64,000 nt of DNA from Nemertoderma westbladi (taxonomy: Eukaryota > Xenacoelomorpha > Nemertodermatida > Nemertodermatidae): assembly GCA_032718475.1 (NCBI GenBank), contig JAUCBJ010009095.1, positions 25,511 through 89,510 of the forward strand, given 5' to 3'. The first letter of the stretch is position 1, and every line of letters starts with the position of its first letter. A model generated the notes under the pieces. It had not been told where the DNA came from and ran no database searches. It worked only from the letters and a program-made list of their open reading frames with translations. Shown piece after piece: positions 15,001 through 30,000 of the stretch. A program made the position numbers and the translations under genes.

Positions 15001-18000
15001 TGTAACAACTCCAGTAATAATAACAAATTCTTACCCCTCAATGTAACAACTCCAGTAATAATAACAAATTCTTACCCCTCAATGTAACAACTCCAGTAAT
15101 AATAACAAATTCTTACCCCTCAATGTAACAACTCCAGTAATAATAACAAATTCTTACCCCTCAATGTAACAACTCCAGTAATAATAACAAATTCTTACCC
15201 CTCAATGTAACAACTCCAGTAATAATAACAAATTCTTACCCCTCAATGTAACAACTCCAGTAATAATAACAAATTCTTACCCCTCAATGTAACAACTCCA
15301 GTAATAATAACAAATTCTTACCCCTCAATGTAACAACTCCAGTAATAATAACAAATTCTTACCCCTCAATGTAACAACTCCAGTAATAATAACAAATTCT
15401 TACCCCTCAATGTAACAACTCCAGTAATAATAACAAATTCTTACCCCTCAATGTAACAACTCCAGTAATAATAACAAATTCTTACCCCTCAATGTAACAA
15501 CTCCAGTAATAATAACAAATTCTTACCCCTCAATGTAACAACTCCAGTAATAATAACAAATTCTTACCCCTCAATGTAACAACTCCAGTAATAATAACAA
15601 ATTCTTACCCCTCAATGTAACAACTCCAGTAATAATAACAAATTCTTACCCCTCAATGTAACAACTCCAGTAATAATAACAAATTCTTACCCATCAATGT
15701 AACAACTCCAGTAATAATAACAAATTCTTACCCCTCAATGTAACAACTCCAGTAATAATAACAAATTCTTACCCCTCAATGTAACAACTCCAGTAATAAT
15801 AACAAATTCTTACCCCTCAATGTAACAACTCCAGTAATAATAACAAATTCTTACCCCTCAATGTAACAACTCCAGTAATAATAACAAATTCTTACCCCTC
15901 AATGTAACAACTCCAGTAATAATAACAAATTCTTACCCCTCAATGTAACAACTCCAGTAATAATAACAAATTCTTACCCCTCAATGTAACAACTCCAGTA
16001 ATAATAACAAATTCTTACCCCTCAATGTAACAACTCCAGTAATAATAACAAATTCTTACCCCTCAATGTAACAACTCCAGTAATAATAACAAATTCTTAC
16101 CCCTCAATGTAACAACTCCAGTAATAATAACAAATTCTTACCCCTCAATGTAACAACTCCAGTAATAATAACAAATTCTTACCCCTCAATGTAACAACTC
16201 CAGTAATAATAACAAATTCTTACCCCTCAATGATAACAACTCCAGTAATAATAACAAATTCTTACCCCTCAATGTAACAACTCCAGTAATAATAACAAAT
16301 TCTTACCCCTCAATGTAACAACTCCAGTAATAATAACAAATTCTTACCCATCAATGTAACAACTCCAGTAATAATAACAAATTCTTACCCCTCAATGAAC
16401 TAACAACTCCAGTAATAATAACAAATTCTTACCCCTCAATGTAACAACTCCAGTAATAATAACAAATTCTTACCCCTCAATGTAACAACTCCAGTAATAA
16501 TAACAAATTCTTACCCCTCAATGTAACAACTCCAGTAATAATAACAAATTCTTACCCCTCAATGTAACAACTCCAGTAATAATAACAAATTCTTACCCCT
16601 CAATGTAACAACTCCAGTAATAATAACAAATTCTTACCCCTCAATGTAACAACTCCAGTAATAATAACAAATTCTTACCCCTCAATGTAACAACTCCAGT
16701 AATAATAACAAATTCTTACCCCTCAATGTAACAACTCCAGTAATAATAACAAATTCTTACCCCTCAATGTAACAACTCCAGTAATAATAACAAATTCTTA
16801 CCCCTCAATGTAACAACTCCAGTAATAATAACAAATTCTTACCCCTCAATGTAACAACTCCAGTAATAATAACAAATTCTTACCCCTCAATGTAACAACT
16901 CCAGTAATAATAACAAATTCTTACCCCTCAATGTAACAACTCCAGTAATAATAACAAATTCTTACCCCTCAATGTAACAACTCCAGTAATAATAACAAAT
17001 TCTTACCCCTCAATGTAACAACTCCAGTAATAATAACAAATTCTTACCCCTCAATGTAACAACTCCAGTAATAATAACAAATTCTTACCCCTCAATGTAA
17101 CAACTCCAGTAATAATAACAAATTCTTACCCCTCAATGTAACAACTCCAGTAATAATAACAAATTCTTACCCATCAATGTAACAACTCCAGTAATAATAA
17201 CAAATTCTTACCCCTCAATGTAACAACTCCAGTAATAATAACAAATTCTTACCCCTCAATGTAACAACTCCAGTAATAATAACAAATTCTTACCCCTCAA
17301 TGTAACAACTCCAGTAATAATAACAAATTCTTACCCATCAATGTAACAACTCCAGTAATAATAACAAATTCTTACCCCTCAATGTAACAACTCCAGTAAT
17401 AATAACAAATTCTTACCCCTCAATGTAACAACTCCAGTAATAATAACAAATTCTTACCCATCAATGTAACAACTCCAGTAATAATAACAAATTCTTACCC
17501 CACAATGTAACAACTCCAGTAATAATAACAAATTCTTACCCCTCAATGTAACAACTCCAGTAATAATAACAAATTCTTACCCCTCAATGTAACAACTCCA
17601 GTAATAATAACAAATTCTTACCCCTCAATGTAACAACTCCAGTAATAATAACAAATTCTTACCCCTCAATGTAACAACTCCAGTAATAATAACAAATTCT
17701 TACCCCTCAATGTAACAACTCCAGTAATAATAACAAATTCTTACCCCTCAATGTAACAACTCCAGTAATAATAACAAATTCTTACCCCTCAATGATAACA
17801 ACTCCAGTAATAATAACAAATTCTTACCCATCAATGTAACAACTCCAGTAATAATAACAAATTCTTACCCCTCAATGTAACAACTCCAGTAATAATAACA
17901 AATTCTTACCCCTCAATGTAACAACTCCAGTAATAATAACAAATTCTTACCCCTCAATGTAACAACTCCAGTAATAATAACAAATTCTTACCCCTCAATG

Positions 18001-21000
18001 TAACAACTCCAGTAATAATAACAAATTCTTACCCATCAATGTAACAACTCCAGTAATAATAACAAATTCTTACCCCTCAATGTAACAACTCCAGTAATAA
18101 TAACAAATTCTTACCCATCAATGTAACAACTCCAGTAATAATAACAAATTCTTACCCCTCAATGTAACAACTCCAGTAATAATAACAAATTCTTACCCCT
18201 CAATGTAACAACTCCAGTAATAATAACAAATTCTTACCCCTCAATGTAACAACTCCAGTAATAATAACAAATTCTTACCCCTCAATGTAACAACTCCAGT
18301 AATAATAACAAATTCTTACCCCTCAATGTAACAACTCCAGTAATAATAACAAATTCTTACCCCTCAATGTAACAACTCCAGTAATAATAACAAATTCTTA
18401 CCCCTCAATGTAACAACTCCAGTAATAATAACAAATTCTTACCCCTCAATATAACAACTCCAGTAATAATAACAAATTCTTACCCCTCAATGTAACAACT
18501 CCAGTAATAATAACAAATTCTTACCCCTCAATGTAACAACTCCAGTAATAATAACAAATTCTTACCCCTCAATGTAACAACTCCAGTAATAATAACAAAT
18601 TCTTACCCCTCAATGTAACAACTCCAGTAATAATAACAAATTCTTACCCCTCAATGTAACAACTCCAGTAATAATAACAAATTCTTACCCCTCAATGTAA
18701 CAACTCCAGTAATAATAACAAATTCTTACCCCTCAATGTAACAACTCCAGTAATAATAACAAATTCTTACCCCTCAATGTAACAACTCCAGTAATAATAA
18801 CAAATTCTTACCCCTCAATGTAACAACTCCAGTAATAATAACAAATTCTTACCCCTCAATGTAACAACTCCAGTAATAATAACAAATTCTTACCCCTCAA
18901 TGTAACAACTCCAGTAATAATAACAAATTCTTACCCCTCAATGTAACAACTCCAGTAATAATAACAAATTCTTACCCCTCAATGTAACAACTCCAGTAAT
19001 AATAACAAATTCTTACCCCTCAATGTAACAACTCCAGTAATAATAACAAATTCTTACCCCTCAATGTAACAACTCCAGTAATAATAACAAATTCTTACCC
19101 CTCAATGTAACAACTCCAGTAATAATAACAAATTCTTACCCCTCAATGTAACAACTCCAGTAATAATAACAAATTCTTACCCCTCAATGTAACAACTCCA
19201 GTAATAATAACAAATTCTTACCCCTCAATGTAACAACTCCAGTAATAATAACAAATTCTTACCCCTCAATGTAACAACTCCAGTAATAATAACAAATTCT
19301 TACCCCTCAATGTAACAACTCCAGTAATAATAACAAATTCTTACCCCTCAATGTAACAACTCCAGTAATAATAACAAATTCTTACCCCTCAATGTAACAA
19401 CTCCAGTAATAATAACAAATTCTTACCCCTCAATGTAACAACTCCAGTAATAATAACAAATTCTTACCCCTCAATGTAACAACTCCAGTAATAATAACAA
19501 ATTCTTACCCATCAATGTAACTAACAACTCCAGTAATAATAACAAATTCTTACCCCTCAATGTAACAACTCCAGTAATAATAACAAATTCTTACCCATCA
19601 ATGTAACTAACAACTCCAGTAATAATAACAAATTCTTACCCCTCAATGTAACAACTCCAGTAATAATAACAAATTCTTACCCCACAATGTAACAACTCCA
19701 GTAATAATAACAAATTCTTACCCTCAATATAACAACTCCAGTAATAATAACAAATTCTTACCCCTCAATGTAACAACTCCAGTAATAATAACAAATTCTT
19801 ACCCCACAATGTAACAACTCCAGTAATAATAACAAATTCTTACCCTCAATATAACAACTCCAGTAATAATAACAAATTCTTACCCCACAATGTAACAACT
19901 CCAATAATAATAACAAATTCTTACCCCTCCATGTAACAACTCCAGTAATAATAACAAATTCTTACCCATCAATGTAACAACTCCAATAATAATAACAAAT
20001 TCTTACCCCTCAATGTAACAACTCCAATAATAATAACAAATACTTACCCCTCAATGTAACAACTCCAGTAATAATAACAAATTCTTACCCCACAATGTAA
20101 CAACTCCAGTAATAATAACAAATTCTTACCCATCAATGTAACAACTCCAGTAATAATAACAAATTCTTACCCATCAATGTAACAACTCCAATAATAATAA
20201 CAAATTCTTACCCCTCAATGTAACAACTCCAATAATAATAACAAATACTTACCCCTCAATGTAACAACTCCAGTAATAATAACAAATTCTTACCCCTCAA
20301 TGTAACAACTCCAATAATAATAACAAATTCTTACCCCTCAATGTAACAACTCCAGTAATAATAACAAATTCTTACCCCTCAATGTAACAACTCCAGTAAT
20401 AATAACAAATTCTTACCCCTCAATGTAACAACTCCAGTAATAATAACAAATTCTTACCCCTCAATGTAACAACTCCAGTAATAATAACAAATTCTTACCC
20501 CTCAATGTAACAACTCCAGTAATAATAACAAATTCTTACCCATCAATGTAACAACTCCAGTAATAATAACAAATTCTTACCCCTCAATGTAACAACTCCA
20601 GTAATAATAACAAATTCTTACCCCTCAATGTAACAACTCCAGTAATAATAACAAATTCTTACCCCTCAATGTAACAACTCCAGTAATAATAACAAATTCT
20701 TACCCCTCAATGTAACAACTCCAGTAATAATAACAAATTCTTACCCCTCAATGTAACAACTCCAGTAATAATAACAAATTCTTACCCCACAATGTAACAA
20801 CTCCAGTAATAATAACAAATTCTTACCCCTCAATGTAACAACTCCAGTAATAATAACAAATTCTTACCCCTCAATGTAACAACTCCAGTAATAATAACAA
20901 ATTCTTACCCCTCAATGTAACAACTCCAGTAATAATAACAAATTCTTACCCCTCAATGTAACAACTCCAGTAATAATAACAAATTCTTACCCCTCAATGT

Positions 21001-24000
21001 AACTAACAACTCCAGTAATAATAACAAATTCTTACCCCACAATGTAACAACTCCAGTAATAATAACAAATTCTTACCCCTCAATGTAACAACTCCAGTAA
21101 TAATAACAAATTCTTACCCCTCAATGTAACAACTCCAGTAAAGATAACAAATTCTTACCCCTCAATGTAACAACTCCAGTAATAATAACAAATTCTTACC
21201 CCTCAATGTAACAACTCCAGTAATAATAACAAATTCTTACCCCTCAATGTAACAACTCCAGTAATAATAACAAATTCTTACCCCTCAATGTAACAACTCC
21301 AGTAATAATAACAAATTCTTACCCCTCAATGTAACAACTCCAGTAATAATAACAAATTCTTACCCCTCAATGTAACAACTCCAGTAATAATAACAAATTC
21401 TTACCCCTCAATGTAACAACTCCAGTAATAATAACAAATTCTTACCCCTCAATGTAACAACTCCAGTAATAATAACAAATTCTTACCCCTCAATGTAACA
21501 ACTCCAGTAATAATAACAAATTCTTACCCCACAATGTAACAACTCCAGTAATAATAACAAATTCTTACCCCTCAATGTAACAACTCCAGTAATAATAACA
21601 AATTCTTACCCCTCAATGTAACAACTCCAGTAATAATAACAAATTCTTACCCCTCAATGTAACAACTCCAGTAATAATAACAAATTCTTACCCCTCAATG
21701 TAACAACTCCAGTAATAATAACAAATTCTTACCCCTCAATGTAACAACTCCAGTAATAATAACAAATTCTTACCCCTCAATGTAACAACTCCAGTAATAA
21801 TAACAAATTCTTACCCCTCAATGTAACAACTCCAATAATAATAACAAATTCTTACCCCTCAATGTAACAACTCCAGTAATAATAACAAATTCTTACCCCT
21901 CAATGTAACTAACAACTCCAGTAATAATAACAAATTCTTACCCCACAATGTAACAACTCCAGTAATAATAACAAATTCTTACCCCTCAATGTAACAACTC
22001 CAGTAATAATAACAAATTCTTACCCCTCAATGTAACAACTCCAGTAATAATAACAAATTCTTACCCCTCAATGTAACAACTCCAGTAATAATAACAAATT
22101 CTTACCCCTCAATATAACAACTCCAGTAATAATAACAAATTCTTACCCCTCAATGTAACAACTCCAATAATAATAACAAATTCTTACCCCTCAATGTAAC
22201 AACTCCAGTAATAATAACAAATTCTTACCCCTCAATGTAACAACTCCAGTAATAATAACAAATTCTTACCCCTCAATGTAACAACTCCAGTAATAATAAC
22301 AAATTCTTACCCCTCAATGTAACAACTCCAGTAATAATAACAAATTCTTACCCCTCAATATAACAACTCCAGTAATAATAACAAATTCTTACCCCTCAAT
22401 ATAACAACTCCAGTAATAATAACAAATTCTTACCCCTCAATGTAACAACTCCAATAATAATAACAAATTCTTACCCCTCAATGTAACAACTCCAGTAATA
22501 ATAACAAATTCTTACCCCTCAATGTAACTAACAACTCCAGTAATAATAACAAATTCTTACCCCACAATGTAACAACTCCAGTAATAATAACAAATTCTTA
22601 CCCCTCAATGTAACAACTCCAGTAATAATAACAAATTCTTACCCCTCAATGTAACAACTCCAGTAATAATAACAAATTCTTACCCCTCAATGTAACAACT
22701 CCAGTAATAATAACAAATTCTTACCCCACAATGTAACAACTCCAGTAATAATAACAAATTCTTACCCCTCAATGTAACAACTCCAGTAATAATAACAAAT
22801 TCTTACCCCTCAATGTAACAACTCCAGTAATAATAACAAATTCTTACCCCTCAATGTAACAACTCCAGTAATAATAACAAATTCTTACCCCTCAATGTAA
22901 CAACTCCAGTAATAATAACAAATTCTTACCCCTCAATGTAACAACTCCAGTAATAATAACAAATTCTTACCCCTCAATGTAACAACTCCAATAATAATAA
23001 CAAATTCTTACCCCTCAATGTAACAACTCCAGTAATAATAACAAATTCTTACCCATCAATGTAACAACTCCAATAATAATAACAAATTCTTACCCATCAA
23101 TGTAACTAACAACTCCAGTAATAATAACAAATTCTTACCCATCAATGTAACAACTCCAATAATAATAACAAATTCTTACCCCTCAATGTAACAACTCCAA
23201 TAATAATAACAAATTCTTACCCCTCCATGTAACAACTCCAGTAATAATAACAAATTCTTACCCATCAATGTAACAACTCCAATAATAATAACAAATTCTT
23301 ACCCCTCCATGTAACAACTCCAGTAATAATAACAAATTCTTACCCCTCAATGTAACAACTCCAGTAATAATAACAAATTCTTACCCATCAATGTAACAAC
23401 TCCAATAATAATAACAAATTCTTACCCATCAATGTAACTAACAACTCCAGTAATAATAACAAATTCTTACCCCTCAATGTAACAACTCCAGTAATAATAA
23501 CAAATTCTTACCCCACAATGTAACAACTCCAGTAATAATAACAAATTCTTACCCCTCAATATAACAACTCCAGTAATAATAACAAATTCTTACCCCTCAA
23601 TGTAACAACTCCAGTAATAATAACAAATTCTTACCCCTCAATGTAACAACTCCAGTAATAATAACAAATTCTTACCCATCAATGTAACAACTCCAGTAAT
23701 AATAACAAATTCTTACCCATCAATGTAACAACTCCAATAATAATAACAAATTCTTACCCCTCAATGTAACAACTCCAATAATAATAACAAATTCTTACCC
23801 ATCAATGTAACTAACAACTCCAGTAATAATAACAAATTCTTACCCCTCAATGTAACAACTCCAGTAATAATAACAAATTCTTACCCCTCAATGTAACAAC
23901 TCCAGTAATAATAACAAATTCTTACCCATCAATGTAACAACTCCAATAATAATAACAAATTCTTACCCATCAATGTAACTAACAACTCCAGTAATAATAA

Positions 24001-27000
24001 CAAATTCTTACCCCTCAATGTAACAACTCCAGTAATAATAACAAATTCTTACCCCTCAATATAACAACTCCAGTAATAATAACAAATTCTTACCCATCAA
24101 TGTAACAACTCCAATAATAATAACAAATTCTTACCCCTCAATGTAACAACTCCAATAATAATAACAAATTCTTACCCATCAATGTAACAACTCCAATAAT
24201 AATAACAAATTCTTACCCATCAATGTAACTAACAACTCCAATAATAATAACAAATTCTTACCCCTCCATGTAACAACTCCAGTAATAATAACAAATTCTT
24301 ACCCGACAATGTAACAACTCCAATAATAATAACAAATTCTTACCCATCAATGTAACTAACAACTCCAGTAATAATAACAAATTCTTACCCCTCAATGTAA
24401 CAACTCCAGTAATAATAACAAATTCTTACCCCTCAATATAACAACTCCAGTAATAATAACAAATTCTTACCCATCAATGTAACAACTCCAATAATAATAA
24501 CAAATTCTTACCCCTCAATGTAACAACTCCAGTAATAATAACAAATTCTTACCCCTCAATATAACAACTCCAGTAATAATAACAAATTCTTACCCATCAA
24601 TGTAACAACTCCATAATAATAACAAATTCTTACCCATCAATGTAACAACTCCAGTAATAATAACAAATTCTTACCCCTCAATGTAACAACTCCAGTAATA
24701 ATAACAAATTCTTACCCCACAATGTAACAACTCCAGTAATAATAACAAATTCTTACCCCTCAATGTAACAACTCCAGTAATAATAACAAATTCTTACCCC
24801 ACAATGTAACAACTCCAGTAATAATAACAAATTCTTACCCCTCAATGTAACAACTCCAGTAATAATAACAAATTCTTACCCCACAATGTAACAACTCCAG
24901 TAATAATAACAAATTCTTACCCCTCAATATAACAACTCCAGTAATAATAACAAATTCTTACCCCTCAATGTAACAACTCCAGTAATAATAACAAATTCTT
25001 ACCCCACAATGTAACAACTCCAGTAATAATAACAAATTCTTACCCATCAATGTAACAACTCCAATAATAATAACAAATTCTTACCCCTCAATGTAACAAC
25101 TCCAATAATAATAACAAATTCTTACCCCTCCATGTAACAACTCCAGTAATAATAACAAATTCTTACCCATCAATGTAACAACTCCAATAATAATAACAAA
25201 TTCTTACCCCTCCATGTAACAACTCCAGTAATAATAACAAATTCTTACCCATCAATGTAACAACTCCAATAATAATAACAAATTCTTACCCCTCAATGTA
25301 ACAACTCCAGTAATAATAACAAATTCTTACCCCTCAATGTAACAACTCCAGTAATAATAACAAATTCTTACCCCACAATGTAACAACTCCAGTAATAATA
25401 ACAAATTCTTACCCCTCAATGTAACAACTCCAGTAATAATAACAAATTCTTACCCCTCAATGTAACAACTCCAGTAATAATAACAAATTCTTACCCCTCA
25501 ATGTAACAACTCCAGTAATAATAACAAATTCTTACCCCTCAATGTAACAACTCCAGTAATAATAACAAATTCTTACCCCTCAATGTAACAACTCCAGTAA
25601 TAATAACAAATTCTTACCCCTCAATGTAACAACTCCAGTAATAATAACAAATTCTTACCCCTCAATGTAACAACTCCAGTAATAATAACAAATTCTTACC
25701 CCTCAATGTAACAACACCAGTAATAATAACAAATTCTTACCCATCAATGTAACAACTCCAGTAATAATAACAAATTCTTACCCCTCAATGTAACAACACC
25801 AGTAATAATAACAAATTCTTACCCATCAATGTAACAACTCCAGTAATAATAACAAATTCTTACCCATCAATGTAACAACTCCAGTAATAATAACAAATTC
25901 TTACCCCTCAATGTAACAACTCCAGTAATAATAACAAATTCTTACCCCTCAATGTAACAACTCCAGTAATAATAACAAATTCTTACCCCTCAATGTAACA
26001 ACTCCAGTAATAATAACAAATTCTTACCCATCAATGTAACAACTCCAGTAATAATAACAAATTCTTACCCCTCAATGTAACAACTCCAGTAATAATAACA
26101 AATTCTTACCCATCAATGTAACAACTCCAGTAATAATAACAAATTCTTACCCCTCAATGTAACAACTCCAGTAATAATAACAAATTCTTACCCATCAATG
26201 TAACAACTCCAGTAATAATAACAAATTCTTACCCCTCAATGTAACAACTCCAGTAATAATAACAAATTCTTACCCCTCAATGTAACAACTCCAGTAATAA
26301 TAACAAATTCTTACCCCTCAATGTAACAACTCCAGTAATAATAACAAATTCTTACCCCTCAATGTAACAACTCCAGTAATAATAACAAATTCTTACCCCT
26401 CAATGTAACAACTCCAGTAATAATAACAAATTCTTACCCCTCAATGTAACAACTCCAGTAATAATAACAAATTCTTACCCCTCAATGTAACAACTCCAGT
26501 AATAATAACAAATTCTTACCCCTCAATGTAACAACTCCAGTAATAATAACAAATTCTTACCCCTCAATGTAACAACTCCAGTAATAATAACAAATTCTTA
26601 CCCCTCAATGTAACAACTCCAGTAATAATAACAAATTCTTACCCCTCAATGTAACAACTCCAGTAATAATAACAAATTCTTACCCATCAATGTAACAACT
26701 CCAGTAATAATAACAAATTCTTACCCCTCAATGTAACAACTCCAGTAATAATAACAAATTCTTACCCCTCAATGTAACAACTCCAGTAATAATAACAAAT
26801 TCTTACCCCTCAATGTAACAACTCCAGTAATAATAACAAATTCTTACCCCTCAATGTAACAACTCCAGTAATAATAACAAATTCTTACCCCTCAATGTAA
26901 CAACTCCAGTAATAATAACAAATTCTTACCCCTCAATGTAACAACTCCAGTAATAATAACAAATTCTTACCCCTCAATGTAACAACTCCAGTAATAATAA

Positions 27001-30000
27001 CAAATTCTTACCCCTCAATGTAACAACTCCAGTAATAATAACAAATTCTTACCCCTCAATGTAACAACTCCAGTAATAATAACAAATTCTTACCCATCAA
27101 TGTAACAACTCCAGTAATAATAACAAATTCTTACCCCTCAATGTAACAACTCCAGTAATAATAACAAATTCTTACCCCTCAATGTAACAACTCCAGTAAT
27201 AATAACAAATTCTTACCCCTCAATGTAACAACTCCAGTAATAATAACAAATTCTTACCCATCAATGTAACAACTCCAGTAATAATAACAAATTCTTACCC
27301 CTCAATGTAACAACTCCAGTAATAATAACAAATTCTTACCCCTCAATGTAACAACTCCAGTAATAATAACAAATTCTTACCCCTCAATGTAACAACTCCA
27401 GTAATAATAACAAATTCTTACCCCTCAATGTAACAACTCCAGTAATAATAACAAATTCTTACCCCTCAATGTAACAACTCCAGTAATAATAACAAATTCT
27501 TACCCCTCAATGTAACAACTCCAGTAATAATAACAAATTCTTACCCCTCAATGTAACAACTCCAGTAATAATAACAAATTCTTACCCCTCAATGTAACAA
27601 CTCCAGTAATAATAACAAATTCTTACCCCTCAATGTAACAACTCCAGTAATAATAACAAATTCTTACCCCTCAATGTAACAACTCCAGTAATAATAACAA
27701 ATTCTTACCCCTCAATGTAACAACTCCAGTAATAATAACAAATTCTTACCCATCAATGTAACAACTCCAGTAATAATAACAAATTCTTACCCCTCAATGT
27801 AACAACTCCAGTAATAATAACAAATTCTTACCCCTCAATATAACAACTCCAGTAATAATAACAAATTCTTACCCCTCAATGATAACAACTCCAGTAATAA
27901 TAACAAATTCTTACCCCTCAATGACTAACAACTCCAGTAATAATAACAAATTCTTACCCCTCAATGTAACAACTCCAGTAATAATAACAAATTCTTACCC
28001 CTCAATGTAACAACTCCAGTAATAATAACAAATTCTTACCCCTCAATGTAACAACTCCAGTAATAATAACAAATTCTTACCCATCAATGTAACAACTCCA
28101 GTAATAATAACAAATTCTTACCCCTCAATGTAACAACTCCAGTAATAATAACAAATTCTTACCCCTCAATGTAACAACTCCAGTAATAATAACAAATTCT
28201 TACCCCTCAATGTAACAACTCCAGTAATAATAACAAATTCTTACCCCTCAATGTAACAACTCCAGTAATAATAACAAATTCTTACCCCTCAATGTAACAA
28301 CTCCAGTAATAATAACAAATTCTTACCCCTCAATGTAACAACTCCAGTAATAATAACAAATTCTTACCCCTCAATGTAACAACTCCAGTAATAATAACAA
28401 ATTCTTACCCCTCAATGTAACAACTCCAGTAATAATAACAAATTCTTACCCCTCAATGTAACAACTCCAGTAATAATAACAAATTCTTACCCCTCAATGT
28501 AACAACTCCAGTAATAATAACAAATTCTTACCCATCAATGTAACAACTCCAGTAATAATAACAAATTCTTACCCCTCAATGTAACAACTCCAGTAATAAT
28601 AACAAATTCTTACCCCTCAATGTAACAACTCCAGTAATAATAACAAATTCTTACCCCTCAATGTAACAACTCCAGTAATAATAACAAATTCTTACCCCTC
28701 AATGTAACAACTCCAGTAATAATAACAAATTCTTACCCCTCAATGTAACAACTCCAGTAATAATAACAAATTCTTACCCCTCAATGTAACAACTCCAGTA
28801 ATAATAACAAATTCTTACCCCTCAATGTAACAACTCCAGTAATAATAACAAATTCTTACCCCTCAATGTAACAACTCCAGTAATAATAACAAATTCTTAC
28901 CCCTCAATGTAACAACTCCAGTAATAATAACAAATTCTTACCCCTCAATGTAACAACTCCAGTAATAATAACAAATTCTTACCCCTCAATGTAACAACTC
29001 CAGTAATAATAACAAATTCTTACCCCTCAATGTAACACAACTCCAGTAATAATAACAAATTCTTACCCATCAATGTAACAACTCCAGTAATAATAACAAA
29101 TTCTTACCCATCAATGTAACAACTCCAGTAATAATAACAAATTCTTACCCCTCAATGTAACAACTCCAGTAATAATAACAAATTCTTACCCCTCAATGTA
29201 ACAACTCCAGTAATAATAACAAATTCTTACCCCTCAATGTAACAACTCCAGTAATAATAACAAATTCTTACCCCTCAATGTAACAACTCCAGTAATAATA
29301 ACAAATTCTTACCCCACAATGTAACAACTCCAGTAATAATAACAAATTCTTACCCCTCAATGTAACAACTCCAGTAATAATAACAAATTCTTACCCCTCA
29401 ATGTAACAACTCCAGTAATAATAACAAATTCTTACCCCTCAATGTAACAACTCCAGTAATAATAACAAATTCTTACCCATCAATGTAACAACTCCAGTAA
29501 TAATAACAAATTCTTACCCCTCAATGTAACAACTCCAGTAATAATAACAAATTCTTACCCCTCAATGTAACAACTCCAGTAATAATAACAAATTCTTACC
29601 CCTCAATGTAACAACTCCAGTAATAATAACAAATTCTTACCCCTCAATGTAACAACTCCAGTAATAATAACAAATTCTTACCCCTCAATGTAACAACTCC
29701 AGTAATAATAACAAATTCTTACCCCTCAATGTAACAACTCCAGTAATAATAACAAATTCTTACCCCTCAATGTAACAACTCCAGTAATAATAACAAATTC
29801 TTACCCCTCAATGTAACAACTCCAGTAATAATAACAAATTCTTACCCCTCAATGTAACAACTCCAGTAATAATAACAAATTCTTACCCCTCAATGTAACA
29901 ACTCCAGTAATAATAACAAATTCTTACCCCTCAATGTAACAACTCCAGTAATAATAACAAATTCTTACCCATCAATGTAACAACTCCAGTAATAATAACA

